Shown here in pieces: positions 24,013-36,519 of a stretch of DNA of 64,000 bases (the stretch's first letter is position 1; the number at the start of each line of letters is the position of its first letter). A program made the position numbers and the translations under genes. Source of the stretch: Tamarix chinensis (taxonomy: Eukaryota > Streptophyta > Magnoliopsida > Caryophyllales > Tamaricaceae); assembly GCA_030549775.1 (NCBI GenBank), contig CM060173.1, forward strand, positions 5,616,501 through 5,680,500. Direction: 5' to 3'. The notes under the pieces were generated by a model. The model made no database searches. It worked only from the letters and a program-made list of their open reading frames with translations, and was not told the DNA's origin.

Positions 24013-24671
24013 GTGATAATACTAATATTAGGTATAAGCCACTATAGGTGGCATAAGAGGAGGGTTTTAGGGTTCAGGTGAGTGGAAGACCACCTGAGAA
24101 CGGTGGTGGTCCGGCGGCAGCGGTGGAGGAGGAGGAGAGGGAAAAGGTGGGGGAAAGTGGTTAGATGGGAGGAGGAAAAAGGAAGCTAAGTGTGGGGGAG
24201 GAGACAGCAGGGAGAGGAGAGTGGAATGAGGGTGGTGGCGTGAGCAGGGAGGCGGCGCGCGGTGGTGGACGCGGCGGCCGAAGGAGGAGGAAGGTGGTGG
24301 AAATGGTGGGGGCCGGTGGAGAAGGAAGCAGGGGGTAAGGAGGGTATGGGCAGGTAGGGGAGGACCTGCTGGTCACTTTGGGAGGTGGAGCGGGGGTTAA
24401 ATACGGCGGAGGTGGCGGCAGAGGGCGGCGCAAGGTGGCGGTGGCGTTTTTCGGGGTGGCACCTTTGCACGATTGTGGTGGCTCGTGCGGGGTAGGAACG
24501 GAGGCAGCGACGATTTGGTTGCGTGGAGGGTGGTGCAAGGGTTGGTTCTGGGGGTGTTTGGATCGTTGGCGTTAGGCAGCGGCGGCGGACGGCTTGTCCA
24601 ACGGGGCGGCGGCAAGAATGGAGGGTTTCTGGGTTTCGAAATCAAAACCCAGATTAAGGAGGCTCTTTAGG

Positions 24672-24680
24672 TATTTATAG
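24672..24680 (-). promoter_or_regulatory. TATA box of LTR S6
   Basis: Minus strand CCTATAAATACC, between the GC-rich tract and the leader, as in S3. Confidence 0.6.
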
Positions 24681-26559
24681 GCCGATTGAGGTGGGCAATG
24701 ACAAGGGGAAGAAGACAAGCGGTGGCAGGTACCAGGCATGCCGCCCGGTGGCGGCAGTCGAGGCGGTTCTGCCATGGCAGGGGCGTCGGGGTCGAGGGAA
24801 GAGGAAAAGGGAAAGGGGCAGGTCGCTCGGGAGAGGGGAAAAGGCCGGTTGGGGTCGAATTGGTGTAAGGAAAACGACGGGAGAGGGAAAGTCAGGGTGG
24901 CCGGCCGTTGCAGGCGGCTGCCGGCAGGTGCAGCGGTTGCAGGTCGGGGTACAGTCACGCAGGAGGAAGAAGAAAAGGGAAAGGGGGGGTGGACCGACGG
25001 TCCAGGGAAAAAGAAAGGAGAGGGAGAACCGGCCGGTTGGCAACGGTTACTTCCTGCTAATTGAAACGCGGAGTTTAAGAGGATATCGGGGCAAAACTCT
25101 GCGTCGCGCCTTGCGATGCGGGCTGGACGCGCTGGGCCACGAGGGAAGGAGAAGGGAGGGAAAAGGGAAAGTTGGGCCGGGCGAGGCCCAACCGGCGGGT
25201 AAGAAGAAAGGAAAAAGAAAAGGAAGAAAAGGAAGAAAAGGAAAAGGAAGAAAAAGGGAAATGGGTTTTTTTTTTGGGTTTTGGATTTTGCATAAATTAT
25301 TTAGAATATTTTTGGGTTATTGAATAAAAATATTTAGAAAATAATAATTAATTCCTTTTTAGCTTAATTTAGGTTATTTTAGATAAATTTCCTTAACTTC
25401 CATGTTAATTAGGAAAATACCCTAATTTTTTTCCAATTAAATTCTTTATTATTTTCCTCCCAACTTACCTTAATTGATTCCCTATATTTTAAGTAAATTA
25501 ATTTATATGCTTAATTCCCTACTAATTCCTTATTTGGCCAAAATTTCGGAACTTAGGATTTTGGGATATTACATGCAGGCCTTCATTTTTCCTCTCCCTT
25601 TTCCTTCCTTCTCAGCCCTCTATCTCGACTCACCTTGGCAGCACCACTTCGCAACCTTGCTGCCACTACCTTCGCCGCCCTTAGCTTCCATTAACCCATC
25701 GCCGACCACCACCTACACCTCCTCTCCACCTATGCATCCTTCCCTTGCCCTAAATCCTCCCCCATCCATCTTCTTTCCTAGCCCCAAACCACTAACCCGA
25801 AAATAACCATTTTCCCTTCCTTTCACCCACCTTCGAGCCCCCCATCCTCATTTCTTTGCATGCAGCTCATGCTGCATTAGCAGGATGAGCAGTTACCTTT
25901 CTTGATTTAGTTAGGTAATAATTTTAAGGTATAATAATATCTTAATTCAAGTAATTGATTAATTAAGTGTTATAAAGTCTTATACTTTTATTTTTATTAT
26001 TTCTAATATAATAAATCTTGATATTATTTTTAGGTATTGGTTTTGATAATCAAAGCTTGAACCTTTAACCAAAATACCGGCGAGGTTCGTTTTTACGGGA
26101 ATCAAGGGAACCGTTAAATCCCACTTAAACGCATGGATTAACGTATGTCAGCACATTAGGATTTTTAATATATTATTATGTTTGATATATGTTGTTTGAT
26201 ATAATATATCAGTTTCTTGTGTTGATTGATAAAAAGGAAGCATGATAGATTATATTCTATGTGTGGAAATATTGTTTAGGGTAGGAGTTGGTTATAAATG
26301 AAAGTGTTAAGTATTATCCATGTTGTATTATGCTATTGTGATCTTTACTGCATAGTTAATATTTCTATGAACCTTAAGGGTATTTTAGTAATATATCTTG
26401 TACAAGAATATGGCCTAATGTGTATGGGTGTTAATGATTATTATTGTAAATATAATAGTTGGGGAGTTGGATAATAAGGATGGAGTATTAATGCTAGTAA
26501 TTCACATGGTGATGATAATTTAATATAAGTGGAGTAATAAGGGGTAAAATGGTAATTTA

Positions 26560-27400
26560 TAAGTGAAAAGGGTAAATTGGTAACTTTGGAAGAAAATGGG
26601 GTAAAATGGTAATTTTGGAGGCAAGGATAAAATGGTTAATTTGTAAGTAAAAGGATAAATTGGTAATTATGTAATTAAGGGGTACTATGGTAATTTTGTA
26701 ATTAAAGGGGCAAAATGGTAATTTTGTGAATAAAGGGTAAAATAGTAATTAAAGGGAAAATAGGTAATTTTGTAATTAAATAGCAAAATGGTAATTTCAT
26801 AATTAAAGGTCAAAATGGTAATTTTGTAATTAAGGAGCAAAATGGTAATTTCATAGCTAAAGGGTAAAATGGTAATTTCATAATTAAAGGAAAAAATGGT
26901 AATTTTGTAATTAAAGGGTGAAATGGTAATTTCATAATTAAAAGGCCAAATTGTAACTTTGTAATTAAAGTGCAAAATGGTTATTTCGTAATTAAAGGGG
27001 CAAAATGGTAATTTTGTGACTGGAAGGGGGTGTTATGGTAAATTTCGGAAGGTAAGGGGTAAAATGGTTTATTTAAAAGTAAAAGGGTAAAATGGTAATT
27101 TTGCGGATAAAGGGGTAAAATTGGAAATTGGAAATGAGTAACTTGGTAATTATAATAATTGAGAAGGGTAAAATGATAATTTAATAAAAGAAAAGGGTAA
27201 AATGATAATTTAATAATGGCTAAGGGTAAAATGGTAAATATGATAAATGTGAGGGGCAATTTCATAATTTATCCAACTAAAGGGGTAATTTGGTAATTAG
27301 GATAATGAATAGGGGTAATTTGGTAATTTAACCAACTAAAGGAGTAATTTGGTAATTATAATAAAGGAAAGGGCAAATTGGTAATCTAACAAACTAAATG
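26560..27400 (+). repeat. GGTAATTT minisatellite of S5
   Basis: About 30 degenerate units of 25-30 bp built on AAAATGGTAATTTTGTAATT followed by AAAGGGG. Absent from family A. The same unit recurs in S7 and weakly in S9 (38400 region), so it is characteristic of family B. Confidence 0.85.
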
Positions 27401-28449
27401 GGAAATATATTAAGTATAACAATTATGAAGGTGTTTAGTGGCCTAATAAATATGAGAGATAACTTGATAACCAAAACCGAGTAAGGATGTGGCTAAGAAC
27501 AACTATGTGTGGGTTACGTGCTTTGTGTGCCATGTGTTATGCCATATCGTGTACTTTATGTTTAACGATTAATCATTGGTAGTGCAACATGGAGTGGATG
27601 TATGTTCATGTAACTTCTTTATGGCATGTGGATGATGATTACATTTGTCATGTGTACAATATTATATGATGTGACCCTCTAGGACATGCATGTTAGGAAG
27701 TTTAATAATAGGATATAGGATGAAGGCATGGAAAAGAGAAATGGGAGAGAAATATAACCAAGGGGAAGTAAGTTAGCTAACGTAGGTAAGGATGACCTAA
27801 ATAATCCATGATCCATGAGTGGATGAGTAAAAGGGAACTTAAATAAAATGAAAGAGTGAGAGAATCGAGGGTTTGCATGGGATGGTTAGAATTTGTATGG
27901 GGGCAAAATTTACGTATGGAAAGTTGCCTCGGGAGTGAGGAAGCTAATAGAAGTGTCGTTTAGGTGTCTGGGGGCTTCAGGCAAAAAATAGTACGTGGGA
28001 CAGTATAAGGGTGCGTAGGAGACCAAGTTAGGGTTTGGGAGGAAACCCTAATTTGAGAAGGTGGAAAAAGAAAAAGAAAATAATAAAAATAAACGAGAAT
28101 GAGTGGGGTAGAAGGTGAGGGTTGGATCCAAGGGTCGTGACGTGTAGGGTGTTGAAATAGTTTGGGAGGTGTAAGGCGGAGAAGGGTGGGCTACATAGGC
28201 CAAGATTAGGGTTTTTGGAGAAACCCTAGGGAAAGGCGGTGAGTGGGCTTGACCCACACACTTAGGAGTCGGGCCCCCAATGAGAGAAAGTGGATTGAGG
28301 AAAGGATGTCGGGGCGAGTTAGGAGGTGTAGAGGTCTCTAGATATGGGATGGGCCCTCTTGGGAGGATAAGTGTGGATATAGTTAGCCATACATGTCAAG
28401 GGTGAAATACTTTCGAATAAGATACAAATAAGAAACTAATCACTTAAAG

Positions 28450-28716
28450 AGAAAGATGTTGAGCCGGACCCAGACCGGTCCACCAACAAATAATAGTGGC
28501 CACGAGTCAGGGTGTCCTAAAGACCGGTCTACCGATGAATAATAGTGATCAGTAGCGTTTTTCCTGTATGTATTCCGGTCCATTGGCTATAATAGTGGGG
28601 GATTATAAACTCAGTAAACCAAATGTAATAACGATAAGATATGGGGAAGACACTAATCACTTACAATGGAACACCTAGTGAGTCGAGGCCAGATCAGTCC
28701 ACCGGCGAATAATAGT
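28450..28716 (+). repeat. Hairpin module array of S5 (left part)
   Basis: Modules with CCGGTCCACCAACAAATAATAGTGG and variants, in two sets each opened by the ACTAATCACTTAAAGAGAAAG-type motif (28413 and 28653). Cut by S7 inside an AATAATAGT word; resumes at 33532. Confidence 0.8.
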
Positions 28717-30659
28717 TGTAATCCTCCAAAAATTTTGAAAACCTATATTCTAATAAATAACTTTATTTGAAATAAAATTAGCTTGTAAAATTATTATTTT
28801 AATTATTTTATGGATTTTAGAGTATGTAAATTTGGATAAGCGTATTTAATAAATTAAAAATAAATATTTTGCTATTTATCATATTGTTTTATTTAAATAA
28901 TTTTTCAAACTAATATTTTACCAACCTTATCCTTTTTAAACTAATATATTAGATTATAATAAATTAAATTATTAAATTAAATAATTTACCAAGAATATTA
29001 TATTTTATGATTTTATAAATTCCATTCCCCCTTTTCCCTTTTTCCTCTTTCTTCTTTTCCTTTTTCTTTTTTTCCCTTTTCCCTCGGGCTGCCTCGCCAG
29101 GCCAGCCCTCCTTGCGCATTGGGCCAGGCCGCTCCTTCCTCCCTTCTCTCCCTCGCGCACCGCCCAACACACTCAGCCCCTCTCTCTCGCGCACACTTGA
29201 CCCGACCGGCTCCCTTTCTTTTTCCCCTAGACCGGTCGGCTTGCCTTCTTTCCTCTCCCCGACCGGCTGCCATAGCCTCCCTTTCTCCTTTCTTCTTCTC
29301 CCAGGCATCGACAGCAGCCCGACCACCTGCAGCTGTCGCCCGACCACCTGCGACTGCCGCCGCCTGCCGCCGCACCTGCCCCTGCTACTCCCTCTCTCTA
29401 CCCCGTCCTCTTCTCCCCTATTTCGAGCCAATCTACCCCTACACCCTATCCATGCCTGCCATTCTCTCCTCCCCGTCGCCACCCTCTCCCTGCCACCCTA
29501 GCGCCTCCCTACCACCCTATGCCCTGCCATCTACCCCATTACCCTCCCTCTTCTTTTTTCTTCTCCCTGTCGTCCATTTCCCTGCCCATTTTCGAGTCAT
29601 CTTCCTCCCCCAAGCTCCCTCCTCTCTCCTTCCTTCTTTCCATTTTTTTTCCTGTTTTCTCTCTGCGCCGCCGTCGTCCGCCGCTCCGACCGCCGCACCC
29701 AACCCCTGCGCCGACTCCTGCCACCACCCCCTACTGCCCTGCACCCCCACACCGCCCCCTTGAGCCCTACACTTCCTCCCTTCTCCACCCCTTCTTTCTT
29801 TTCTCCCCATTTTTCCCCTTATCGCCAGCCATCTTCGCCGCCCTGCCGCCGCCGTCTCCGCCGCCTTCTGCCGCCGCGAAACCATCCTTAGCCACCACCA
29901 ACACCCCCTCTTCACTCCTGCATCTTTACCTTGCCTCCAAACCTCCCCCAACTACCCTCTTTTCTAGCCCAAAGACCTCAACCCGAAAATGGCTCATTTT
30001 TCTTCCTTCACCCCTCTTTGAGCCTTTTCCCCTCTCATTTATGCATGACACTCACGTTGCTCATGCAGCGTGAGCTTTCCCCTTGTGTTGGAATTTGTTT
30101 GGAAAATTTTTGAGGTATATTGATAATTAATTAAAGTGTTTTATTAAATGAATTTCTTTTATAAAGTCTTATCCTTTTTATTTCCTTATTTCTAACACAA
30201 TAATGATGGATATTATTTTTAGGTGTTGAGTTGCTAATTATGCTTGGTAAGATTGGATATTTTGCGGGATTAAGGTAATCGTTAAACCTCCCTTAAATGC
30301 ATGGAAACGTATGCTAGCACATTAGGAAATTGATTATGATTTTATGTATGTTTTGTGAGCCAAGCATGATATATAAATGGTTGTTTACATTTATTGAAAG
30401 AAAAAGGGAAATGCATGATAGCCTTGTGCCATGTGTAGGTATGATAATTAAGGAAAAGGTTGATTATTGATGGAAATGTTAAATGCTTGTTTATGATGTA
30501 TTATGTTGCTAAGGCTTGAATGATATTATTGTTTAAGGGTATTCTAGTAATTATGGTTATGAAGTATGTGATCTAATGTATGTAGTTGCTAATGAGTATT
30601 ATGTTGATTAATGACAAGTTGGTGGACTTAGATGAAAAGAATAATATCATTATTTTATG

Positions 30660-31980
30660 TAGTGATGGTAAATTCATAAAAATGGTGAATAAAGGGGTTG
30701 AGTGGAAATCTTATAAGTGAAAAGAGTATTTCGGTAATTTTATAAGTAAAAGGGTAATTTAGTAATTTAAAAAGAAAGGGGTTAAATGGAAATTCATAAG
30801 TAAAAGGATAAAATTGTAAGTTGTGAGAAAGAAGGGTATTATGGTAATTTTTGGAGAAAAGGGTAAGAATGGTAATTTTGGAAGTAGGGGTAAAATAGTA
30901 ATTTTGGATGAAGGAGGGCATTATGGTAATTTTTCAAGTGAAAGGGCAATATGGTAATTTTGAAAGTAAAGGGGGCAAAATAGTAAGTAAGTGGTAATAT
31001 GGTAAATTTTATAAGTGAATGGCGACACGGTAATTTTGTAAGTGAGGGGTATCATGGTAATTTTGTGAGTAAAAGGTTAATATGGTAATTTTGAAAAAGA
31101 AGGGAAAAATGGTAATTTGGTAAGGAAAGATAAAAATGATAATTTTGGATGTAAGGGTGAGATAGTAATTTGGAAAGAAAAAGGGGTGTTATGGTAATTT
31201 TACAAGTAAAAGGGGTATGGTGGTAATTTTCATAAATAAAATGATATTATGGTAATTTGAAAGTAAGGGGTAGAAGGGTAATTTTGTAAATAAAAGGATA
31301 TTATGGTAAACTTGGGAGTAATGGGGTAACTTGGTAATTATGATAACGACAAAAGATAATTTAGTAATTAAATTATGATTGTAGAAGGGCAATTGGATAA
31401 GTATGATACTAGATAAGGGTAATTTGGTAAATTAACCAATTAAAGGGCATTATGGTAATTTTAGTAAAGGAGAAGGGTAATATAGTAATTATAAATATGG
31501 AGAAGGGTAAATTAATAATTATGATTATGAAGAAGGGTAAATTAATTTTGGTAATTATGAAGAAGGGTGATTTGGGATTCATGATAGTTAAAAAGGGTAA
31601 AATGGCAATTAAAATAATTGAGAGGGGTAAAATGATAATTATGATAAAGGAGAAGGGGTAATTTGGTGACTTAGCCAGATAAGGTGATAATTATTTAACC
31701 AACTAAAGGGGCAAAATAGTAATCATGATAAGGAAGGAGGATAATTTAGTAATTTATCCAACTCGAGGGCAGTTTCGTAATTATAACAAAGGAGAAGGGC
31801 GATTTGGTAATATAACCAACCAAATGGGAAATATGGTAAGTGTAGCAATTATGAGGGGTGAATGGTGATCTAAAAAGGGTATAAGATAATTTGGTAATCT
31901 AAATTGGACAAAGGGTAATTTGGTAATTATGTAACCTAAAGGGTAATATGGTAATTTGGCGAGTAAGGAATGGATACTTA
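30660..31980 (+). repeat. GGTAATTT minisatellite of S7
   Basis: Some 40 degenerate units on the pattern AAGGGTAATATGGTAATTTT, spacing 25-35 bp. Same family as the array in S5. Confidence 0.85.
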
Positions 31981-32659
31981 ACAATTATATAAGTAAAGGG
32001 CAAATGAGTAATTTGTACCTAACATGCCTTTGAGATTGTGGAACATTAATCTGATTAAATAATGCTGATTAGCCAAGTAAGAGTATCTAATGATTAGTAT
32101 GGCCTTGATGGTTTCTCTGTGACATCCTGGATAACCTTCTGAATAAGAAACTATTAATGATATCAGAACGATTGAAAGTGAATAAGTATCGGATCATTAT
32201 GCTTTTCGTGATCACTTTAGTTAAGACACTATTACTTAAAGTGAAAGACCTCGAGATCGGGAATGGTGACTCCTTAGGGGTCGCTACCCTAAGGACGTGG
32301 TTTAGTCCACGATTATTCTGGTATTTGCTGGTATGCCTTTGTGCCCCAGCCAGGCCCTATATCTTACTCTTTCTAGCTCTACGGACCTAGTTAGGGGGTA
32401 TGCATACTTATGGATTAGGTGTTCTTGTCGGTAGGGTACTGAGTTAGCTTTATGCACCAGTACGACCAGGGTACCTTTGCGTCCTTGGGTTTGTGGTTGA
32501 AGGGTACTGAGTAGCTGACATGCACCGGTACGACCGGTGTACCTTTGTGTCCCGGGTTATTGATCTCCCAATCGAGGCAAATAAATATGATTGATGTGTT
32601 GATTAAAGAAAGGAAAGATACTATTATTGAAAGCGGAATATTAATGAGCCGGGCCTAAA

Positions 32660-32840
32660 TGATTATGATATTGAGTACCGGTCCACCGGTTATAATAGTG
32701 GCCAGGAGCGTTGCGCCCTAGATGATGATTCTTTATATATCCCGGTCCACCGGTTATAATAGTGGCCAGGAGCGTTGTGCCCTGGATGATGATTATATGT
32801 ATTCCGGTCCACCGACAATAATAGGGGGGGGGGTCCCGAG
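32660..32840 (+). repeat. Hairpin module array of S7
   Basis: Three modules with CCGGTCCACCGGTTATAAT then AGTGG. The hairpin is CCAGG (32766-32770) / CCTGG (32781-32785). Ends in a G-run (32826-32833) where the GTGGGGGTCCCGAGCTC boundary of the array lies. Confidence 0.85.
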
Positions 32841-33386
32841 CTCAATAAAACCAGTTATGTATGTAAATAAAATTATGGGAAAGCACAAATCACTTATAGT
32901 GGAACAATGGCTTAAGGCCTGATTGTTTTGAGTTTGCATTATGACATGGCTTAAGACCGTAAGTACCGATTGTTCGTAATGATATATTGATATGCTATGT
33001 GAATGTTAATTATGTGAATGTTAATTATGTATGTAGCTTGTTTCATGTGTTACATTGCGGGCCTGCTTTTAAGTGGGACTTTAAAGGGTTACTCAGTACC
33101 ATAGTACTTAAGGGTTCCATTCGTGGGGCCCCTGCCTATTCAATGGGCAGTGTCCCTTGCAGGTCTTTTCAGGTGCTACTCAAGTGGGCAACGGGGAAGA
33201 GAGCAAGGTCTCATCCGGAACTACTAGGGTTTTTCTCTCTCTCTTTGAAATTTCTGGTTTTAAATGTATATGTTGATACTGTAACCACCATGGGTGGATT
33301 TCATTCTTGTAAACGTTTGGTACGCTACTCTGATTTAAGTTTTTTGAAATTCTTGCAAATTGTATTTCATTTTCCTTTAGCCTTAG

Positions 33387-33432
33387 CACTTAGTACTGGA
33401 ACGGTATAAGTGAACCGGTCTGGTACTAAGTG
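33387..33432 (+). other. Terminal hairpin of S7
   Basis: CACTTAGTA/TACTAAGTG with inner CGGT/ACCG, directly followed by TGGCGGTAA. Confidence 0.75.
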
Positions 33433-34177
33433 TGGCGGTAATACTCCCAAAATTCACGGTTTATTAATTTGCTTCCGCTAGTTCCTTTTAATTAACGAAA
33501 ATTTTCAGTAGTGAATTTTGGGGGTGTAACAATAGTGGTCAGAAGCATTCTGTCCTGTATGTATTTCTGATCCACTAACTATAATAGTGGGGTTTCCACA
33601 CTCACATGGACATTTATAATCCGAGATGATTGATTAATGATGGACTAATGACCTTAAAGCCCTAAAAATATCGATTATTCATTATGACTTGTTAATATTG
33701 ATTTGTTAAGTATGCGAATGTATGAAAGTGAATTTTACGTATACACCATTAATATCTGATTGACTTGTTGAATATGTGAATGTAGGGATCTGAATATTCT
33801 GTCGTGATGTATGAATATAGTGGTGTATCATGTGTTACATTGCGTGCCTACTTTTAAGTGTATTTTTAAAGGGTTACTCAGTACTGTAGTACTGAAGGGT
33901 TCCATTCGTGGGCCCTTTGTCTATTCAATGGGCAGTGTCCCTTACAGGCCATTTTAGGCGCTATTCAAGTGGACCCTCGGGAAAGAGCGTAAGGAACTAT
34001 CCAGAAAGTCCTAGGGTTGTATTCCTTCCCTTTATAAACCTTGGTTTTGATGTGGCCTTCGTTTTCTTATAACCACCATTGGTGGATTATACTCTTATAA
34101 AATGTTTAATTGCGCTACTCTAATTTAATCATTAGTTTGAGTTTCTCGTAAGTTGTATTTTTATCTTTTATCCTTAG

Positions 34178-34223
34178 CACTTGGTACTGAAACGGTATGA
34201 GTGAACCGGTCTGATACTAAGTA
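34178..34223 (+). other. Terminal hairpin of S5
   Basis: CACTTGGTA opposite TACTAAGTA; the outermost pair is lost but the rest pairs. Confidence 0.65.
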
Positions 34224-36507
34224 TGGTGATAATATCCCTAGAATTCACAGTTTTATTATTTTACTTCCGCTAATTATTTTTACTAAAACGAAATTTTTTA
34301 GTAGTGAATTTTGGGGGTTTTAAAAGGCCTCTTGTTTAGGTTTGAGATCAGATATTGTTTTTGGGTGGAAGGCTTGGCTTGAGAGAGTAGGCAATCCGAA
34401 ATTTGATCCGTTGGGATTTGTCTTGTTTAACTGTATTTATTTTTGGAAGTTTCAAATGTTGTATTTAAAATATCAAGGGCGTTGTAATTGACTTTTGATT
34501 TCTCATACTCTGATAAGCTTTTAAAATCTAGGTTTATTTCGCAGGTTCCGCTGATTCATTTAGCGATGATTTTATTTAGTGAAATTATTTATTTGCCATT
34601 TTCCCGTGGATATCTCCTTGTGGGAGTTTATCCTCATGTCATAGATGTTTGAAATTTTGTTTGACAGGTTTTAGCCTTGCATCTAGCATGAGATAGATGA
34701 TGGACATTTATCTTGTGTTACATGTGGCGGTAACATTCCCCAAATTCTATTCTAGCCTCTGCTTTATTCTTTCAATTTTTTTTCAGGAGTGAATTTTGTG
34801 GTGTTACACGGTCGGCTGACGAGGGAGAGAAGAGGGGAGCGAGAAGCCGGGGCCACATGGGAGGAGAGGGGAAGTCTAGGCCATGGGGTGGGCTGACCTA
34901 GATCGAGGAAAGAAAAGGGAGGAAATAAAAATGAAATGGAGAGGGAGAAAAGAAAAGAAAAGAGAGGGAAAAAAATAAAAAGGGAAAAAGAAAAAAATAA
35001 AATAGGTATGTTGGGTGTTTGAAATATTTTGGTATTTGGGGATATTTAAAAATAATAATATTTTAATAAAATAATAATTAAATTTTCTTTTTAGGTTAAT
35101 TTAGGATTTTCAAAAGATTTTTTCTAAATTTCATTTTAATTAGCAAAACACCATAATTCTTTTCCAATTAAATTATTTATTAATTTCCTCTTAATTTTGC
35201 CTTAATTACTCCCTCTTATTTTAATAAAATATTTTATGTAATTATTTTTTCTAATAAATCCTTAATTTGCCATAATTATCAAAATTAGGGTTTTGGGGGT
35301 ATTTTAATGATACCTACGTAAAAGGAAGATGGCACAACACCCTTATTTTTAGCACTTGAAAATTTTATTTAAAAGTGTTATTTGTGAAAGCTAATATATT
35401 TAAAACACAAGGGGTTATTGTCATACTTATCATAAGTTCAGTCTCCTCTACCATTCTTATACTAGGTTTTAAGGCTAAAATATTTCTCTTGTTAATTTAG
35501 GAACAATAATGATTAAGAAGCAGATAATATATTACATTACAAATTATTACTGTTTTGATATTATAAAAGGCTGGAAAAAAGATTACATCAAGTAAGAGAG
35601 GAAACAAATATATAAAATGAGACATAAGAGTTAAAGGGATATATAGATCAAAAGATGTCGGAGCGGACATTAGATAATCCTAATTATTAACCCAAACCCT
35701 AACCATCAAGTGGTACCTCAAAGTGCTCGTTCAAAGTAAAGACTATCCATTGAATAGGTAGGCGACTATAGACGAAACCCATCAATACAACAATATTATG
35801 TAAACTTCTACACAACACTAAGCATGCAAATATCACATAGAGAATATAGAAGGTAACATTTGAAAATCATGGCATAAATGTATTAAGGAATACATGTGAT
35901 ATGAGATACAGTAAATATGATATAAAATATACACCACCAAGGACTCACACTCCTTGTACCATCGTCTTTAACTAATTCACAACCATCTCATTTCAACATA
36001 ACTATATCCAAAACAACCACCATATAACCCTTAATTATTAGGGTAGTGCACTGTAACACCCCAACATTTCATAGCCTTTGCTTTTGTGTGGTTAGCCTCT
36101 TATTCAAAATTAACCTTTAAACCTTGGCCTACTTATTTTATCTATAACCTTTGATCTATAACCCAGATAAACTCCTAAACATTCTTCCCAATTATTCTTC
36201 CCTATTAAACCCATCCTCAACTGAATTATTTTTCCCTAATTATTTTCGTACCCAACAACCTAACCTAACCAAATTAAATCTAAAACTAAAATAAAATAAA
36301 CTTATTTCTACCCTACCATTTTATCACCTCTATTCTCCCCCTTGCATGCCCCAAACACCTCCCCTAAATATTCTCCTTTTCTCCATCCCCTTCTCCAGCT
36401 ACTCCCATGCCCCTAGCTTGTCAATTGTCTCTCACCTCTCTATTGAACCATACCCTCCTCTCCCACTTACACAAAACTACACACACCCACAACTTCCTAC
36501 CTTAACC

Positions 36508-36519
36508 TTATATAAATGT
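36508..36519 (+). promoter_or_regulatory. TATA box of LTR S9
   Basis: CTTATATAAATG inside the pyrimidine-rich part, with more pyrimidine-rich leader downstream. Confidence 0.5.

Larger units (their letters stand above)
20648..25573 (-). mobile_element. Solo LTR S6 (family A), nested in S5
   Basis: On the plus strand TGTAACACCCC to TTTGGGATATTACA with a perfect TSD TGCAG (20643-20647 and 25574-25578); 4926 bp and uninterrupted. In element direction (minus): AT-rich end 25570-25290, purine-rich complement of the pyrimidine tract 25260-24100, TATA at 24680-24672, (TAA)n leader 24010-23900, splice-donor-like block 22988-22977, modules 21735-21335, TCAGTAC hairpin 21170-21152, terminal hairpin 20792-20747. 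One of the best preserved and probably youngest insertions. Confidence 0.9.
28717..33531 (+). mobile_element. Solo LTR S7 (family B), nested in S5
   Basis: Starts TGTAATCCTCC and ends GGGGGTGTAACA with a perfect TSD ATAGT (28712-28716 and 33532-33536); 4815 bp, uninterrupted. Pyrimidine/GC-rich tract 29030-30080, GGTAATTT minisatellite 30660-31980, a CACCGGT/ACCGGTG inverted-repeat pair near 32440-32560, modules 32660-32840, TCAGTAC hairpin 33093-33111, terminal hairpin 33387-33432. Frames of up to 214 residues in the pyrimidine tract are compositional. Confidence 0.9.
19424..34324 (+). mobile_element. Solo LTR S5 (family B), nested in S4
   Basis: Starts TGTAATCCCCC after AGACC (19419-19423). 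It ends GGGGGTTTTAAA, two changes from GGGGGTGTTACA, followed by AGGCC (34325-34329), one change from the left TSD. Own sequence 19424-20647, 25579-28716 and 33537-34324, about 5.2 kb. It holds a pyrimidine/GC-rich tract, leader, a GGTAATTTTGTAATTAAAGG minisatellite (26560-27400), modules (28450-28716 and 33537-33600), the TCAGTAC hairpin (33878-33895) and the terminal hairpin (34178-34223). S6 is inserted in its pyrimidine tract and S7 in its module array. Confidence 0.8.
15228..34808 (+). mobile_element. Solo LTR S4 (family C), nested in S3
   Basis: Starts TGTAACACCCC, ends GTGGTGTTACA; TSD CAGTC (15223-15227) versus CGGTC (34809-34813), one transition apart. Own sequence is 15228-19423 plus 34325-34808, about 4.7 kb. 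Order: AT-rich 5' part with (TA)n at 15891-15913, pyrimidine/GC-rich tract 16090-16400, a long leader with about 150-bp tandem repeats, a splice-donor-like TTTAGGTAAGT at 18038-18048, hairpin modules 18380-19035, then the 3' part split by S5. A second copy of its 5' part lies at the right window edge. Confidence 0.8.
11426..35306 (-). mobile_element. Solo LTR S3 (family A), outer shell of the main nest
   Basis: Begins TGTAACAACTCC at 11426 and ends GGGGGTATTTTA at 35306, with a perfect TSD ATGAT (11421-11425 and 35307-35311). Own sequence is 11426-15227 plus 34814-35306, about 4.3 kb; S4 lies inside. The left part holds, in reverse, the terminal hairpin (11530-11569), the TCAGTAC hairpin (11951-11969), modules (12150-12510), the splice-donor-like block (13695-13704), microsatellites, TATA (14832-14840) and a purine-rich tract to about 15200. 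The right part is the AT-rich 5' end. It is inserted in LINE coding sequence. Confidence 0.85.

Noticed and set aside
24161..25323. Long Gly/Arg/Lys- and Pro-rich ORFs on both strands
   Set aside because: They overlap in opposite directions over the GC-rich tract of S6 and have no recognisable motif; same cause as other pyrimidine/purine tracts.
26685..27265. Tyr/Ile-rich ORFs over the GGTAATTT arrays
   Set aside because: Products of the minisatellite; units of varying length break the frame repeatedly.
29112..30073. Pro/Ser/Leu-rich ORFs in S7
   Set aside because: Compositional frames in the pyrimidine tract; not shared in frame with S5 or other family members.
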